DNA of 64,000 nucleotides, taken from G963662675 sp963676845. GTDB lineage: Bacteria > Bacteroidota > Bacteroidia > Bacteroidales > Prolixibacteraceae. The stretch spans positions 43,388 through 107,387 of the forward strand of contig CAXXKK010000021.1 in the NCBI GenBank assembly GCA_963676845.2, read 5' to 3'. The notes under the pieces are model-generated. The model did no database searches and was not told where the DNA came from. It saw only the letters and a program-made list of their open reading frames with translations. Position 1 is the stretch's first letter. Each line of letters starts with the position of its first letter. Made by a program: the position numbers and the translations under genes. This document shows, piece after piece, positions 54,892-63,975 of the stretch.

Positions 54892-55023
54892 CATTTTATA
54901 AATTTAACTGTGGTTTCAGTGCAAACTTTAAACAGTCCAACTCCCATCAAATTTGTGCGTACCCGGACAGATAAACAGCCCGTAACCCACAGTATAAAAT
55001 TATAATTTCCCGTTATACCCATT

Positions 55024-55269
55024 ATGAAAAGACTAATTATAATTTCAACCTTTTTACTATTTTCAAGTTTATCGTTTGGACAAGAAAACAAATACTCTAT
55101 TGGCATTTTAGGGTCCTTTGATGAGTTTGACTATAACTTATCAGACAAGATACTTTTAAGCTTAGAACCATATTTAAGAATTGGATTTAATGCAATTGAC
55201 AACGACAGAATAGAATCAAATTCAATATTATACGGAGAAATAATTAGCATAAATTATAAGCTAAAATGA
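55024..55269 (+). CDS. Short exported protein, possibly truncated
   Basis: 81 residues: a signal peptide (RLIIISTFLLFSSLSFGQ) and then NKYSIGILGSFDEFDYNLSD, a beta-barrel-like start, with a premature end KLK. The length is far below that of the outer-membrane proteins it resembles, so it may be a truncated gene. Its last codons overlap the first ATG of the next gene (ATGA-type overlap at 55266-55269). Function unknown. Confidence 0.55.
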   Translation: MKRLIIISTFLLFSSLSFGQENKYSIGILGSFDEFDYNLSDKILLSLEPYLRIGFNAIDNDRIESNSILYGEIISINYKLK

Positions 55270-55751
55270 AAAAATATCATTTACATAACCGACCAAATCG
55301 GGAGCTCACACAAGAATCAGAGATAGATTCAATTTTAAAAAATGGGAAATTTGCTGTGATTTCGATGTGTAGAGAAAATGAGCCATATATCGTCACACTA
55401 AGTTATGGATACGATCATAGTAAAAATTCTCTTTACTTTCATTGTGCAAAGAATGGTTTGAAAATTGATTTTCTTAAATATAACAAGAATGTTTGCGCAA
55501 CAATAATTGAAGATGGAGGATACATTATTAATGAATGTGGTCATGAATACAGATCAGTAGTTTTTTGGGGTGATATGCAAATTGTAAATGATTCTGTTGA
55601 GAAAAAACACGGAATGAAAGTTTTGCTTGGTCACTTAGAAGCAAATGACTTGATAATTAAAGAACAGCTTTTAAAGTCTGATAATTATTACTCTAAAATG
55701 GAAATACTTAGACTTGACATAAAAGAAATACATGGGAAAGCTGGTCGATAA
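55266..55751 (+). CDS. Pyridoxamine 5'-phosphate oxidase-like (flavin-binding) protein
   Basis: 161 residues with the split-barrel features: GKFAVISMCRENEPYIVTLS, SLYFHCAKNGLKIDFLKY and VFWGDMQIVND. It belongs to the group that includes NimA-type and FMN-binding proteins; the FMN ligand is inferred from the fold. The ATG overlaps the stop of the previous gene. Substrate not known. It is cytoplasmic with no signal peptide. Confidence 0.82.
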   Translation: MKKYHLHNRPNRELTQESEIDSILKNGKFAVISMCRENEPYIVTLSYGYDHSKNSLYFHCAKNGLKIDFLKYNKNVCATIIEDGGYIINECGHEYRSVVFWGDMQIVNDSVEKKHGMKVLLGHLEANDLIIKEQLLKSDNYYSKMEILRLDIKEIHGKAGR

Positions 55752-55754
55752 AAA

Positions 55755-56507
55755 ATGAAAAACAAACTAAGACAGATGAACAATCAAATAATAAATAACT
55801 TATACGAATTCTGGGAGCATATAGGAACATTGACGAATAAACTGATTAAAACAGAAAAATATTCGGCAGTTTATATGGATAGTTCTGATTGGCCTAATCG
55901 TATTTTTGATTTACAATTTAATTATGAGATTGTTGATGAAATAAAAAAGCTTAGCAAGAGCAATGAACTTCCGGAAATTATTACCATTCCAAAACCCAAT
56001 GATTTTAATAATACTCCTGACTTTGAGTTTGTATTTGGACAGAAGAATATGGCTCTTGATTTGGATTTAATTTCAAAGAATGTATCAACAAATCCAAATA
56101 TCAAAAGAGTAAAAACGGAGAACGATTCAATTGAATTTGCAAATACAGCTTCGGAATCATTTGGATATCGGGTTGACCAAAATGTTGTTTTCAAGATCGC
56201 TACCAGTTCCGAGTCAATTAGGTTATTTCTATATAAAGAAGATAGTGAATGTTTAGCTTGCGGAATTGTATTCTTTGATTCCAATAATAACGCCGGGTTG
56301 CATATGATTGGTACAATTCCGAAAGGTAGAGGAAAAGGAATTGGGAAAAGTATGACTAATAAGCTCTTAATGGAAGCAAAAGAAAATAATTCAAATTATT
56401 GTGTTCTTCATGCATCGTTAATGGGAGAACCAATATATAAACAACGGGGATTTAAAGCATACGGGGAAATTGAAACCTACAGGATATTGAAAAACAGAAA
56501 CAACTAA
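55755..56507 (+). CDS. GNAT-family N-acetyltransferase
   Basis: 250 residues (an ATG at 55776 would shorten it by seven). The N-terminal ~120 residues are a separate variable domain (FEFVFGQKNMALDLDLISKN); the GNAT core is C-terminal: FANTASESFGYRVDQ, CLACGIVFFDSNN, IGTIPKGRGKGIGKSMTNKL (acetyl-CoA loop R/QxxGxG/A) and HASLMGEPIYKQRGFKAYGE. The substrate is unknown. It lies 3 bases after the PNPOx-like gene and is the last gene before repeat copy C. Confidence 0.85.
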   Translation: MKNKLRQMNNQIINNLYEFWEHIGTLTNKLIKTEKYSAVYMDSSDWPNRIFDLQFNYEIVDEIKKLSKSNELPEIITIPKPNDFNNTPDFEFVFGQKNMALDLDLISKNVSTNPNIKRVKTENDSIEFANTASESFGYRVDQNVVFKIATSSESIRLFLYKEDSECLACGIVFFDSNNNAGLHMIGTIPKGRGKGIGKSMTNKLLMEAKENNSNYCVLHASLMGEPIYKQRGFKAYGEIETYRILKNRNN

Positions 56508-56508
56508 A

Positions 56509-56806
56509 GCTTTTCCCCCTAAACCGAAGCTCAAAGTTACTCTCACTCGCATACCTCAAAAGCACCTTCATAAACCTAATCCTGTTAAATTTTTGTTTAA
56601 AACCAAGCCAACAAGAACACAAGTTTAAAATTATATTTTGCTAATTTGGGATGATCATAAGAATACTTATCAAACCACAACCTCTTGAAAAATCAAAAGA
56701 TGAAATTTTAAATATCATCAGACTGATTTACAGGAGATATACCAGATATAAGTTATTAGAGAAATAAAAAGCAATTGTATAAATACGGATGTTAGCGTTC
56801 ATTGCA
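56509..56806. repeat. Dispersed ~300 bp repeat, copy C
   Basis: It begins immediately after the GNAT stop codon and is the most diverged of the three; it matches copies A and B over aaatttttgtttaaaaccaa, attatattttgctaa, acaacctcttg, gatgaaat, catcagactgatttacag and the catacctcaaaa part. It ends in GTTAGCGTTCATTGCAA, a variant of the 11-mer at the ends of A and B. Confidence 0.8.
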
Positions 56807-56857
56807 AGACATACAGTACTCAATTTTAACGATAGGAAAAAAAGAAATAGACAGATT

Positions 56858-57577
56858 ATGAAATATTTTAAGATTGCTTTGGCAGTTCTAATTATCTCTC
56901 TAATCTCATGTGAGAAAGATGAAGAATTAGCAAGAAACTCTACAGATATAGTTCCTCTAAAAGTTGGAAATAGATGGTTTTATACGACTTATTTATATGA
57001 AGACAGTCAAGAAGCAAAATATGAAACATCATCTATCTCCGTTGACAAGCAGATTGACTTGACAATAAGAGGGAAAAAGATTGAGACGTTTCAAATTAAG
57101 AATACAACTGGTGATTTATACACAAACAAATTTGTTGGAAATACATCAGATGGCTATACAGAGTATGGACTGATTTTAGATTTTGACCACATGTTTCAAT
57201 ATTCAGGAGGTATGGAATTTGTTTTTATTGGAGAAAACGACACATTAATCTATAACTCATTGGTAGCAAAATATCCTATTCAAGCAAATGAAAATTGGGA
57301 GACAGAAAATTCTTATTCTTACATTGATTATGATGAGGCAAGTAATGTGCGTACGATTGAAATAAAAGTTGACACTGTTGAAATAAAGTGTATAGAAACA
57401 AATAAAACAATAGATACAGATATTGGAAGCTTTAACTGTATTGGGTACAGATATGGCGATAATGATTATTATTCGATTAATTATTACTCTGTTGGATATG
57501 GAATGATAAAAAGCGAGTTTTATGAAAATGGAGGAATTGAAGGCTATCGTATTCTGACAGACATTAATTTAAAATAA
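56858..57577 (+). CDS. Hypothetical lipoprotein
   Basis: About 239 residues from ATG 56858 (an upstream in-frame ATG at 56789 overlaps the repeat end and is unlikely). A signal peptide with lipobox (ISLISC) is followed by LKVGNRWFYTTYLYEDSQEA, a start common to DUF-type lipoproteins of Bacteroidota, then a beta-rich body with TDIGSFNCIGYRYGDNDYYS and a conserved-looking GYGMIKSEFYENGG. No enzyme motif. It is probably surface- or periplasm-anchored. Confidence 0.78.
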   Translation: MKYFKIALAVLIISLISCEKDEELARNSTDIVPLKVGNRWFYTTYLYEDSQEAKYETSSISVDKQIDLTIRGKKIETFQIKNTTGDLYTNKFVGNTSDGYTEYGLILDFDHMFQYSGGMEFVFIGENDTLIYNSLVAKYPIQANENWETENSYSYIDYDEASNVRTIEIKVDTVEIKCIETNKTIDTDIGSFNCIGYRYGDNDYYSINYYSVGYGMIKSEFYENGGIEGYRILTDINLK

Positions 57578-57727
57578 ACAACTAAATGCCAATAACTTAT
57601 GCAAATAGGTGATTCTTGCTCATTCTGAAAGTTTTTATCCGCTGGATAAAGATTACCCGACCTCACACGGCAAAACCGTTACTGCCAATAATAGAGACGA
57701 CCTCACTAACGCTGAAACATAAAACAT

Positions 57728-59143
57728 ATGCTATTTAATACTATTGACTTTGTTTTTTTCTTACCGATAGTAATAATTACTTACTTTCTACTTCCACATA
57801 AATTTAGATGGATATTGCTTCTTTTGGCAAGCTATTTCTTCTATATGAGTTGGAAAGTAGAATATATTCTCCTCATTATTATATCTACATTGATAGACTA
57901 TGCAAGCGGTATTTTAATGGAAAGGCAGCCTGATAGAAAATCAAGATTACCATTTCTTATTTTAAGTCTGTGTACAAATCTCGGACTATTGTTTTTCTTT
58001 AAATATTTCAGCTTTGTTTCCGAAAACCTAAACCTGCTCTTCGATAAAGTTGAAATAAGCAGAAATATTCCGTTAATGCATATTATTCTACCAGTCGGAA
58101 TTTCATTCTACACTTTTCAAACATTAAGCTATTCAATTGATGTTTTTTTCGGACGACAAAAAGCCGAAAAGCACTTAGGTTATTTTGCATTGTATGTTTC
58201 ATTTTTTCCTCAGCTCGTTGCTGGCCCAATTGAGCGTTATTCGAGATTAACACCACAGCTTAAAGAAAAGCATGAATTTTCATACGAAAACCTGGTTAAT
58301 GGATTACGACTTATCCTATACGGGCTATTTATAAAAATGGTAATCGCTGATAACTTAGCGGGAATAGTTGACCAAGTATATGCCGCTCCAGAAAATTATT
58401 CATCATGGGATATTCTTACCGGAATTCTTTTTTATTCTTTCCAGATCTACTGCGATTTTTATGGCTATTCTATTATTGCCATTGGTAGTGCCCAAATAAT
58501 GGGAATAAAAATAATGGATAATTTTAAGACGCCTTATTTAGCCAAAAATATTTCTGAATTCTGGCAAAGGTGGCACATATCACTTTCTACCTGGTTTAGG
58601 GATTATTTATATTTTCCTCTTGGCGGAAATCGTGTGAAAAAATCAAGATGGATCATAAATATTTTAATTGTTTTTGTTGTAAGTGGAATCTGGCATGGAG
58701 CTAACTGGACATTCCTTATTTGGGGTGGCTTATTTGGTTTTTTATACTTGTTGGAAAAAGGAATAAATACAGTTTTCAAGCTTAAAAAGGATCATAAACC
58801 TTTTTCTTTGGGTCATTTATTTTTAGCGGCTAAAACATTTGTGTTGGTTACTTTAATATGGGTGTTCTTTAGAAGTCAGACTTTTAATGAGGCAATCAAT
58901 ATTTTCACTCTTCTATTTACAGGAACAGATCAAATAAGCGAAATATTAGTTGTTCCGAATTATGTTTGGCTTTGGCTAATCGTTTTTATTGTTACTGATA
59001 TATTGCTATATAATAAACGTTTTGACTCATGGTTAAACAATTTGCCATTTATTGCCAGGTGGCTTACCTACAGCGTTTTCATTTTTAGCATTATCGTTTA
59101 TGCAGGTGTAGAAGATTACCCTTTCATTTATTTCCAATTCTAA
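57728..59143 (+). CDS. MBOAT-family membrane O-acyltransferase (AlgI/DltB type)
   Basis: 471 residues with ~11 TM segments. The start LFNTIDFVFFLPIVIITYFL and the core motifs FWQRWHISLSTWFRDYLYF, PLGGNR and the catalytic His in SGIWHGANWTFLIWGG are those of AlgI/DltB. MBOATs of this type transfer acyl groups across the membrane onto extracytoplasmic polysaccharide or teichoic acid. The gene downstream (11 bases) encodes a large exported SGNH-like partner, as in alginate and cellulose acetylation systems; an O-acetylation role for a surface polymer is the likely job. Confidence 0.93.
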   Translation: MLFNTIDFVFFLPIVIITYFLLPHKFRWILLLLASYFFYMSWKVEYILLIIISTLIDYASGILMERQPDRKSRLPFLILSLCTNLGLLFFFKYFSFVSENLNLLFDKVEISRNIPLMHIILPVGISFYTFQTLSYSIDVFFGRQKAEKHLGYFALYVSFFPQLVAGPIERYSRLTPQLKEKHEFSYENLVNGLRLILYGLFIKMVIADNLAGIVDQVYAAPENYSSWDILTGILFYSFQIYCDFYGYSIIAIGSAQIMGIKIMDNFKTPYLAKNISEFWQRWHISLSTWFRDYLYFPLGGNRVKKSRWIINILIVFVVSGIWHGANWTFLIWGGLFGFLYLLEKGINTVFKLKKDHKPFSLGHLFLAAKTFVLVTLIWVFFRSQTFNEAINIFTLLFTGTDQISEILVVPNYVWLWLIVFIVTDILLYNKRFDSWLNNLPFIARWLTYSVFIFSIIVYAGVEDYPFIYFQF

Positions 59144-59153
59144 AGAACAAACT

Positions 59154-60653
59154 ATGTATAAAAAAATATTATTCAGAATATCTTTTTTATGTCTCCTTAT
59201 ACTATTAATGAATTTTATATACAGTAAATTCTTCTACGAAGCAGATATTCAAAAGCATTCTGAAATTATAAATTTGGTTAGGGATATTCCCAATAGCGCC
59301 GATATAATTTACATAGGAGAATCTTCAAATACCACATTTCGTGCTGATGATATTGATAAAAGATATATTTCTGCTTTTGTAGGTGACTTTTACCCAGGAC
59401 TGAACACATATGATATTTCAATACCTGCAAGCCATGCAGGTATTTATAAGGTTTTGCTGGAACGTATTCCAAAAGAAAACAAGGTTAAAACCATTATAGT
59501 TACTTTAAACTTACGTTCTTTTAATGCTGGATGGATATATTCAAACCTTGAAACATCATTACAAAAAAGTATGGTTCTAATCAAACCATATCCTCCATTA
59601 TTCAATCGTTTCTTATTATCGTTCAAAGCATATGATATTAAATCGGAACATGAGCGGGAAAAGCAGCTTCAAAAGAAATGGATGGATGATAAGTTCCACC
59701 TTCCTTTCGATTCCAAATTTGAAAATGTTATTGAATGGGATAAATGGATGGCAAGTTCAGGGATAAAAGATAGTGAAGGGAATATTGATTCTAAACAAAC
59801 GGAATTAGCTTGCAATTATATTAAGACCTATGGATTTCAGTTAGATACTACAAACAATCCGAGGATTAAGGATTTTAATGAGATTGTTGAATTAGCCCAT
59901 AAAAGGAACTGGAATCTTGTTTTCAATCTAATGGCAGAAAACACAGAAAAAGCAAAGGAACTTGTTGGAGATGATTTAATTTACCTGATAAACGAGAATA
60001 CGAATATACTGGTAAATTACTATCAAGACAGAGGTGTTCGTGTAGTTAATAATTTAAACGCTGTTGAAAACGAACAATTTATTGACCAAAATTGGACAAC
60101 CGAACATTATGCTGAAAAAGGAAGGAAAAGGATTGCCCGAAATGTTGCTGAAACATTAAAAACATGGTACTATGATTATTACGAAGAAGTAAATTACAAG
60201 ATTAGTTATCAAACGGATTTCTTTAATGATTGTGAGAATAAAGATGCAGTTTGGGGACAAATGCAAACATTAACCACTGAAACTTCATTTTCGGGTAATC
60301 AGTCCTCACAAACCGGGAATGGAAATGATTTCAGCATTACGATGGAGTATCCTCTAAAAGTTGTTCCAGATAGCTTAAAAGAAAATATAGAAATAGAGTT
60401 TATGCTTAATCAGTCATCTTTAAATCATGATGCAAAATTGGTTCTCCAGGCAAATGGAAAAGATTTTGACTATTATTGGAAGGATTATGATTTAAAAGAA
60501 GAAGTGAAAGAAAAAAATAAATGGGTAAAATTCAATAAGATTATCAGCATTCCTGATAGCATAAAGAATGCCGATTTAATTAAAGTTTACGTTTATAATC
60601 CATCGAAAGAAAAAATATATATAGATGATTTTAGAATTAAAATTGAGGGATAA
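59154..60653 (+). CDS. Exported SGNH-like acyltransferase partner of MBOAT
   Basis: 499 residues. An N-terminal TM anchor (FRISFLCLLILLMNFIYSKF) precedes a catalytic domain: IYIGESSNTTFRADD has a GxSxN-like block I (Ser nucleophile), a middle section with KTIIVTLNLRSFNAG (block III Asn), and DQNWTTEHYAEKGRKRIARN with the terminal Asp/His pattern. A C-terminal domain (~380-499) looks like a carbohydrate-binding beta-sandwich (EIEFMLNQSSLNHDAKLVLQ, YIDDFRIKIEG). It should accept acyl groups passed by the MBOAT and put them on a polysaccharide outside the cytoplasm. SGNH assignment is from motifs, not a family search. Confidence 0.78.
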   Translation: MYKKILFRISFLCLLILLMNFIYSKFFYEADIQKHSEIINLVRDIPNSADIIYIGESSNTTFRADDIDKRYISAFVGDFYPGLNTYDISIPASHAGIYKVLLERIPKENKVKTIIVTLNLRSFNAGWIYSNLETSLQKSMVLIKPYPPLFNRFLLSFKAYDIKSEHEREKQLQKKWMDDKFHLPFDSKFENVIEWDKWMASSGIKDSEGNIDSKQTELACNYIKTYGFQLDTTNNPRIKDFNEIVELAHKRNWNLVFNLMAENTEKAKELVGDDLIYLINENTNILVNYYQDRGVRVVNNLNAVENEQFIDQNWTTEHYAEKGRKRIARNVAETLKTWYYDYYEEVNYKISYQTDFFNDCENKDAVWGQMQTLTTETSFSGNQSSQTGNGNDFSITMEYPLKVVPDSLKENIEIEFMLNQSSLNHDAKLVLQANGKDFDYYWKDYDLKEEVKEKNKWVKFNKIISIPDSIKNADLIKVYVYNPSKEKIYIDDFRIKIEG

Positions 60654-60811
60654 CCGGAGGAGACACAAGTCTATAACGCGATAAAGTAAGTGATTACCCT
60701 AATTGTGATTTACATTAGAGAATGTTGTACTTTGATAGTAAAGTAGCTTTGAAATCCTCAACGTTTCATTCCGCCAAATCGTTGTATGCAAATACACAAA
60801 AACAATACTAA

Positions 60812-61288
60812 ATGAATATGGAATACTCAAAAGATTTATTGGCTATAGAAAAGAAATCAATTGCCAGAATAGTTTTGGGAATACTATTTCTAATTTTTTC
60901 AGGATTCTGGGTTATTTCAAAAATTTCAGAAAATATTGAAATAAGAGCAGTTGACTGGGCTTATTCAATAGTCTTTGTGATGAATGGTGTATATCATACA
61001 TTCGAAGGTTATGGATATAGCTTCAATCAGCTTTTTGGAAAAGCTTACGTCCTAATCAATAACGAGTTGATTTCAATAAAACCCAAAATCAATAAAAAAG
61101 AAAAAACAGTTTATTGGAAAGACATCAAGTTGATTGATTTTCAATATAACCAATTAATAATCGAAAAAGCAGACAACACAAATTTGAGTATTGATATTAT
61201 AAACCTCGAATACGATACAAAAAAAGATATCCGAGCAATTATTTCTCAGATATCAGAAAACAAAAACATTAAATATATTACCCAATAA
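60812..61288 (+). CDS. Hypothetical membrane protein
   Basis: 158 residues (an ATG at 60818 is also possible). Two TM segments near the start (IARIVLGILFLIFSGFWVIS and AYSIVFVMNGVYHTFEGYGY), followed by a PH-like soluble domain (YVLINNELISIKPKINKKEK, KDIKLIDFQYNQLIIEKADN). It starts 20 bases after a GTTGTATGCAA word at 60781-60791. No family assigned. Confidence 0.7.
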   Translation: MNMEYSKDLLAIEKKSIARIVLGILFLIFSGFWVISKISENIEIRAVDWAYSIVFVMNGVYHTFEGYGYSFNQLFGKAYVLINNELISIKPKINKKEKTVYWKDIKLIDFQYNQLIIEKADNTNLSIDIINLEYDTKKDIRAIISQISENKNIKYITQ

Positions 61289-61366
61289 TTATCCCGCGAG
61301 CGATATTTACAGCTAGCTTTGAGATCAATACAACATCTTTCATCCAAAACTTAAACATCAAAAGGA

Positions 61367-61618
61367 ATGAAACAAAAGAAACTAACCGAATTAACGGATC
61401 AGGAATTGTTGCAGGAAGCAAAAAGGATGAAATCAACGTCAATAACGAACGCGGTATTAATCGGATTTCTGGCAGGAATTGTTTTTTACAGTATTGCAAA
61501 AAATGCTGTAGGATTTGTAACACTAATCCCTTTGTTCCTAGCCTATAAATTGATCAACAATTCAAAATACAGCAACAAAGAACTGGAAGAACTTTTGAAA
61601 GAGCGAAATCTGAAATAA
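61367..61618 (+). CDS. Small hypothetical membrane protein
   Basis: 83 residues: a charged N-terminus (KKLTELTDQELLQEAKRMKS), two adjacent TM segments (VLIGFLAGIVFYSIAKNAVG, FVTLIPLFLAYKLI) and a basic tail. Similar small proteins are found in Bacteroidota but none has a known role. Good ORF quality and spacing make it likely to be real. Confidence 0.65.
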   Translation: MKQKKLTELTDQELLQEAKRMKSTSITNAVLIGFLAGIVFYSIAKNAVGFVTLIPLFLAYKLINNSKYSNKELEELLKERNLK

Positions 61619-61842
61619 AGAATGTACCTGTTTACCTTCTACTTTGTTTTGCAAAAACAACTACTCCACGCAAAAGGATTTGAAGCGGCTGCTGTGTTCC
61701 TCAACCATTTTATAAACTTATCAACAATGAGGGTACAAATTCGTTTGGCAGAAGATTAATACTAAAAATTTTGCACATTAGCAGGTCGCAATGATAGCGC
61801 CAAAAATCAGATACGTTTCAATACAATTAATCTAAACAAACA

Positions 61843-62331
61843 ATGAGAATAGCCAGTATTTCATTATTGCTTTTACTTTCCGTTCTAATTTCATGTAAAG
61901 AAGAAGATGTTGTTGATGACTGGCACTCATCCCAAAAGTATATATACACTATTCCTGAGCTTACAGATTGGATTGGAGTAGATCAATATACATGCAATGA
62001 TCCATTGGCTTGTGAAGGAATGTTTGTAAATATTACCGGCTACATTAATATAGATGACATATCACCTGAAAATCAAATTTTACCATTATACTACGAAGAA
62101 ATCACAAACCTCAGCAAAGCTTTCGACCAGAAAGTAGTTGAAGTTGAAGTAAATGAAAAATACAGCCTAAACATTTATAATAAGATTGACGAAATCTATC
62201 AGGAAATGCCAAATACGTCATGGCAGAAAGTTAACATCAAAGCTCAAATTTATGGATGGGATACAGCCAAAGATGATCTCTGTGAAAAATGCTTTGGGTT
62301 AATTGGTTACTCTTTAGATAAGGAGCAATAA
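61843..62331 (+). CDS. Hypothetical lipoprotein
   Basis: 162 residues with a lipobox (SVLISC). The mature part has Cys residues spaced as YTCNDPLACEGMF and LCEKCFG, suggesting a disulfide-stabilised small OB-like domain (NITGYINIDDIS). It is unrelated to any family I can name. The gene is transcribed alone and ends in a convergent pair with the VOC gene. Confidence 0.75.
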   Translation: MRIASISLLLLLSVLISCKEEDVVDDWHSSQKYIYTIPELTDWIGVDQYTCNDPLACEGMFVNITGYINIDDISPENQILPLYYEEITNLSKAFDQKVVEVEVNEKYSLNIYNKIDEIYQEMPNTSWQKVNIKAQIYGWDTAKDDLCEKCFGLIGYSLDKEQ

Positions 62332-62367
62332 ATTATCTCAACTTAAACACTTCGCTGCAGACACAAA

Positions 62368-62874
62368 TTATTTTGGTCCTATTATTTCAATAAAAGTACC
62401 ATCCGGATCCTGAATCAATAGGAAAAAGCGATTTTCGCCTAATTGTGTAGGATTACCGCTTAAAACTTTTACTCCATGTTTTTCTACCCGATCTAAAATA
62501 GGTTGCAGATGATTCACATAAATAGAGATGTACTGCATTCCTGTATCGTCACTCATAAACTTTTGTTTCGGATGACTAGCCTTTGTTCCCAGACTCATAA
62601 GTTTCCATTCACTGGCCTGTTCTCTATCTTCAAGTTTTAAATGGGTAATATCAAGTTGATAACTGTTTGTTAATCCCAACTCTGTTCCCAATTCCTTAGT
62701 AACGGAAGATTCTCCGGTCTTAATCATTCCTATAACGTTTGTATAAAAGTCAATCGATTTTTCAAGATCTTCAACGACTACACCTATACTTATTGCCGAC
62801 TTGCTGAATTCGCTTTGTGCCATAGCAATTACGGCAAAAAACAACAGTGTAACTGTAACGATACTTTTTCTCAT
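62368..62874 (-). CDS. Exported VOC (glyoxalase/bleomycin-resistance) fold protein
   Basis: 168 residues with a signal peptide (VTVTLLFFAVIAMAQS). Core VOC motifs: ISIGVVVEDLEKSIDFYTNV (first metal-site region), LDITHLKLEDREQ, MQYISIYVNHLQPILDRVEK and LIQDPDGTFIEIIGPK, whose Glu is the usual metal ligand. Secreted VOC proteins are uncommon; periplasmic detoxification or metabolite cleavage is possible but no substrate is visible. Confidence 0.87.
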   Translation of the reverse strand: MRKSIVTVTLLFFAVIAMAQSEFSKSAISIGVVVEDLEKSIDFYTNVIGMIKTGESSVTKELGTELGLTNSYQLDITHLKLEDREQASEWKLMSLGTKASHPKQKFMSDDTGMQYISIYVNHLQPILDRVEKHGVKVLSGNPTQLGENRFFLLIQDPDGTFIEIIGPK

Positions 62875-63090
62875 TATTAAGGTTCTAATTAGTTTTAATA
62901 TCTGTAAAATTAGAAGAATTAACAGGGTCTCAAAAGGTTTTGGAAAATATCAGTTTCATATTGTTTCCAGTCTAATGAAAATCTACCAAGCAGCCCCGGA
63001 TCAGTTGGGTAAAAGCCTTTAGAAATAAATTCATACAACAGATTATTGCTGAACAATAATAATTCGTATTTTAAGCAATTCTTTTAACTA

Positions 63091-63969
63091 ATGACTATAA
63101 AAAAACCAATGCCCAACAAAAATACTCATAACACAGAGGAATATATCTGTAGAAACTGTGGTACTAAATTTCAAGGTAATTTTTGTCCGCAATGTGGTCA
63201 GTCGATAAAAGAATTCGAACGTCCTTTTCAATTTCTGATTATTGATTTTTTGGGTAACATGTTTGCTTTCGATACCCGTTTCTGGAAGACTTTTGTTGCC
63301 GTATTGCTTAAACCCGGCACATTAGCTCGTGACTATGTAAAGGGTCACCGGATAAGATATATGCCTCCATTCAGGTTCTATATATTTGTCAGTTTTATAT
63401 TTTTCTTCCTGTTGAATATTTATACTTCACAAAATGCTACCAATTCGGACCTTCTTACAGGTTCGGAGAATGACATGATTACTTTATTCGATAATGGAGA
63501 GGAAGAATTGACACAAAACGATGAGTATAATATACCGGAAAGAATAGCATTATTCATGGAACACCCGGAATTGTTTATGGAACAACTTATGTCCTATTAT
63601 TCGTGGGGAATGTTTTTATTAATGCCGTTTTACGGGTTTTTATTATGGGTGTTCTACAGAAAGAGACAAAGATATTACATCACTCACCTTATAATGGCTG
63701 TAAACCAGCATGCATTTATCTTCTCTATCTTTATAATAATGCTACTGTTTTCTATGTTTCTCCCCGGTTTTTCTGGTTCATTTATTAACTATCTGCTTCT
63801 TTTAATACCTGTTTATTTAATCATCGGGCATAAAATTCTTTATCAACAAAGAACACCCAAGATTATACTTAAACTATTCGCAATTTCATTTTTATACTTT
63901 TTTGTTGTTCTAATACTTGCTGTAGCAGTGCCTGTACTTATTCTTGTACAAAACGGACTGGAGATATAA
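63091..63969 (+). CDS. DUF3667 membrane protein with N-terminal zinc ribbon
   Basis: 292 residues. The N-terminus has two CxxC pairs (CRNCGTKF and CPQCGQS), a zinc ribbon. It is followed by LIIDFLGNMFAFDTRFWKTF, LLKPGTLARDYVKGHRIRYM and PPFRFYIFVSFIFFFLLNIY, the DUF3667 core, and four TM segments. The family is conserved in Bacteroidota; the function is unknown. It ends with only a few bases before the next gene, so it is likely operonic. Confidence 0.92.
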   Translation: MTIKKPMPNKNTHNTEEYICRNCGTKFQGNFCPQCGQSIKEFERPFQFLIIDFLGNMFAFDTRFWKTFVAVLLKPGTLARDYVKGHRIRYMPPFRFYIFVSFIFFFLLNIYTSQNATNSDLLTGSENDMITLFDNGEEELTQNDEYNIPERIALFMEHPELFMEQLMSYYSWGMFLLMPFYGFLLWVFYRKRQRYYITHLIMAVNQHAFIFSIFIIMLLFSMFLPGFSGSFINYLLLLIPVYLIIGHKILYQQRTPKIILKLFAISFLYFFVVLILAVAVPVLILVQNGLEI

Positions 63970-63975
63970 TTGAAG

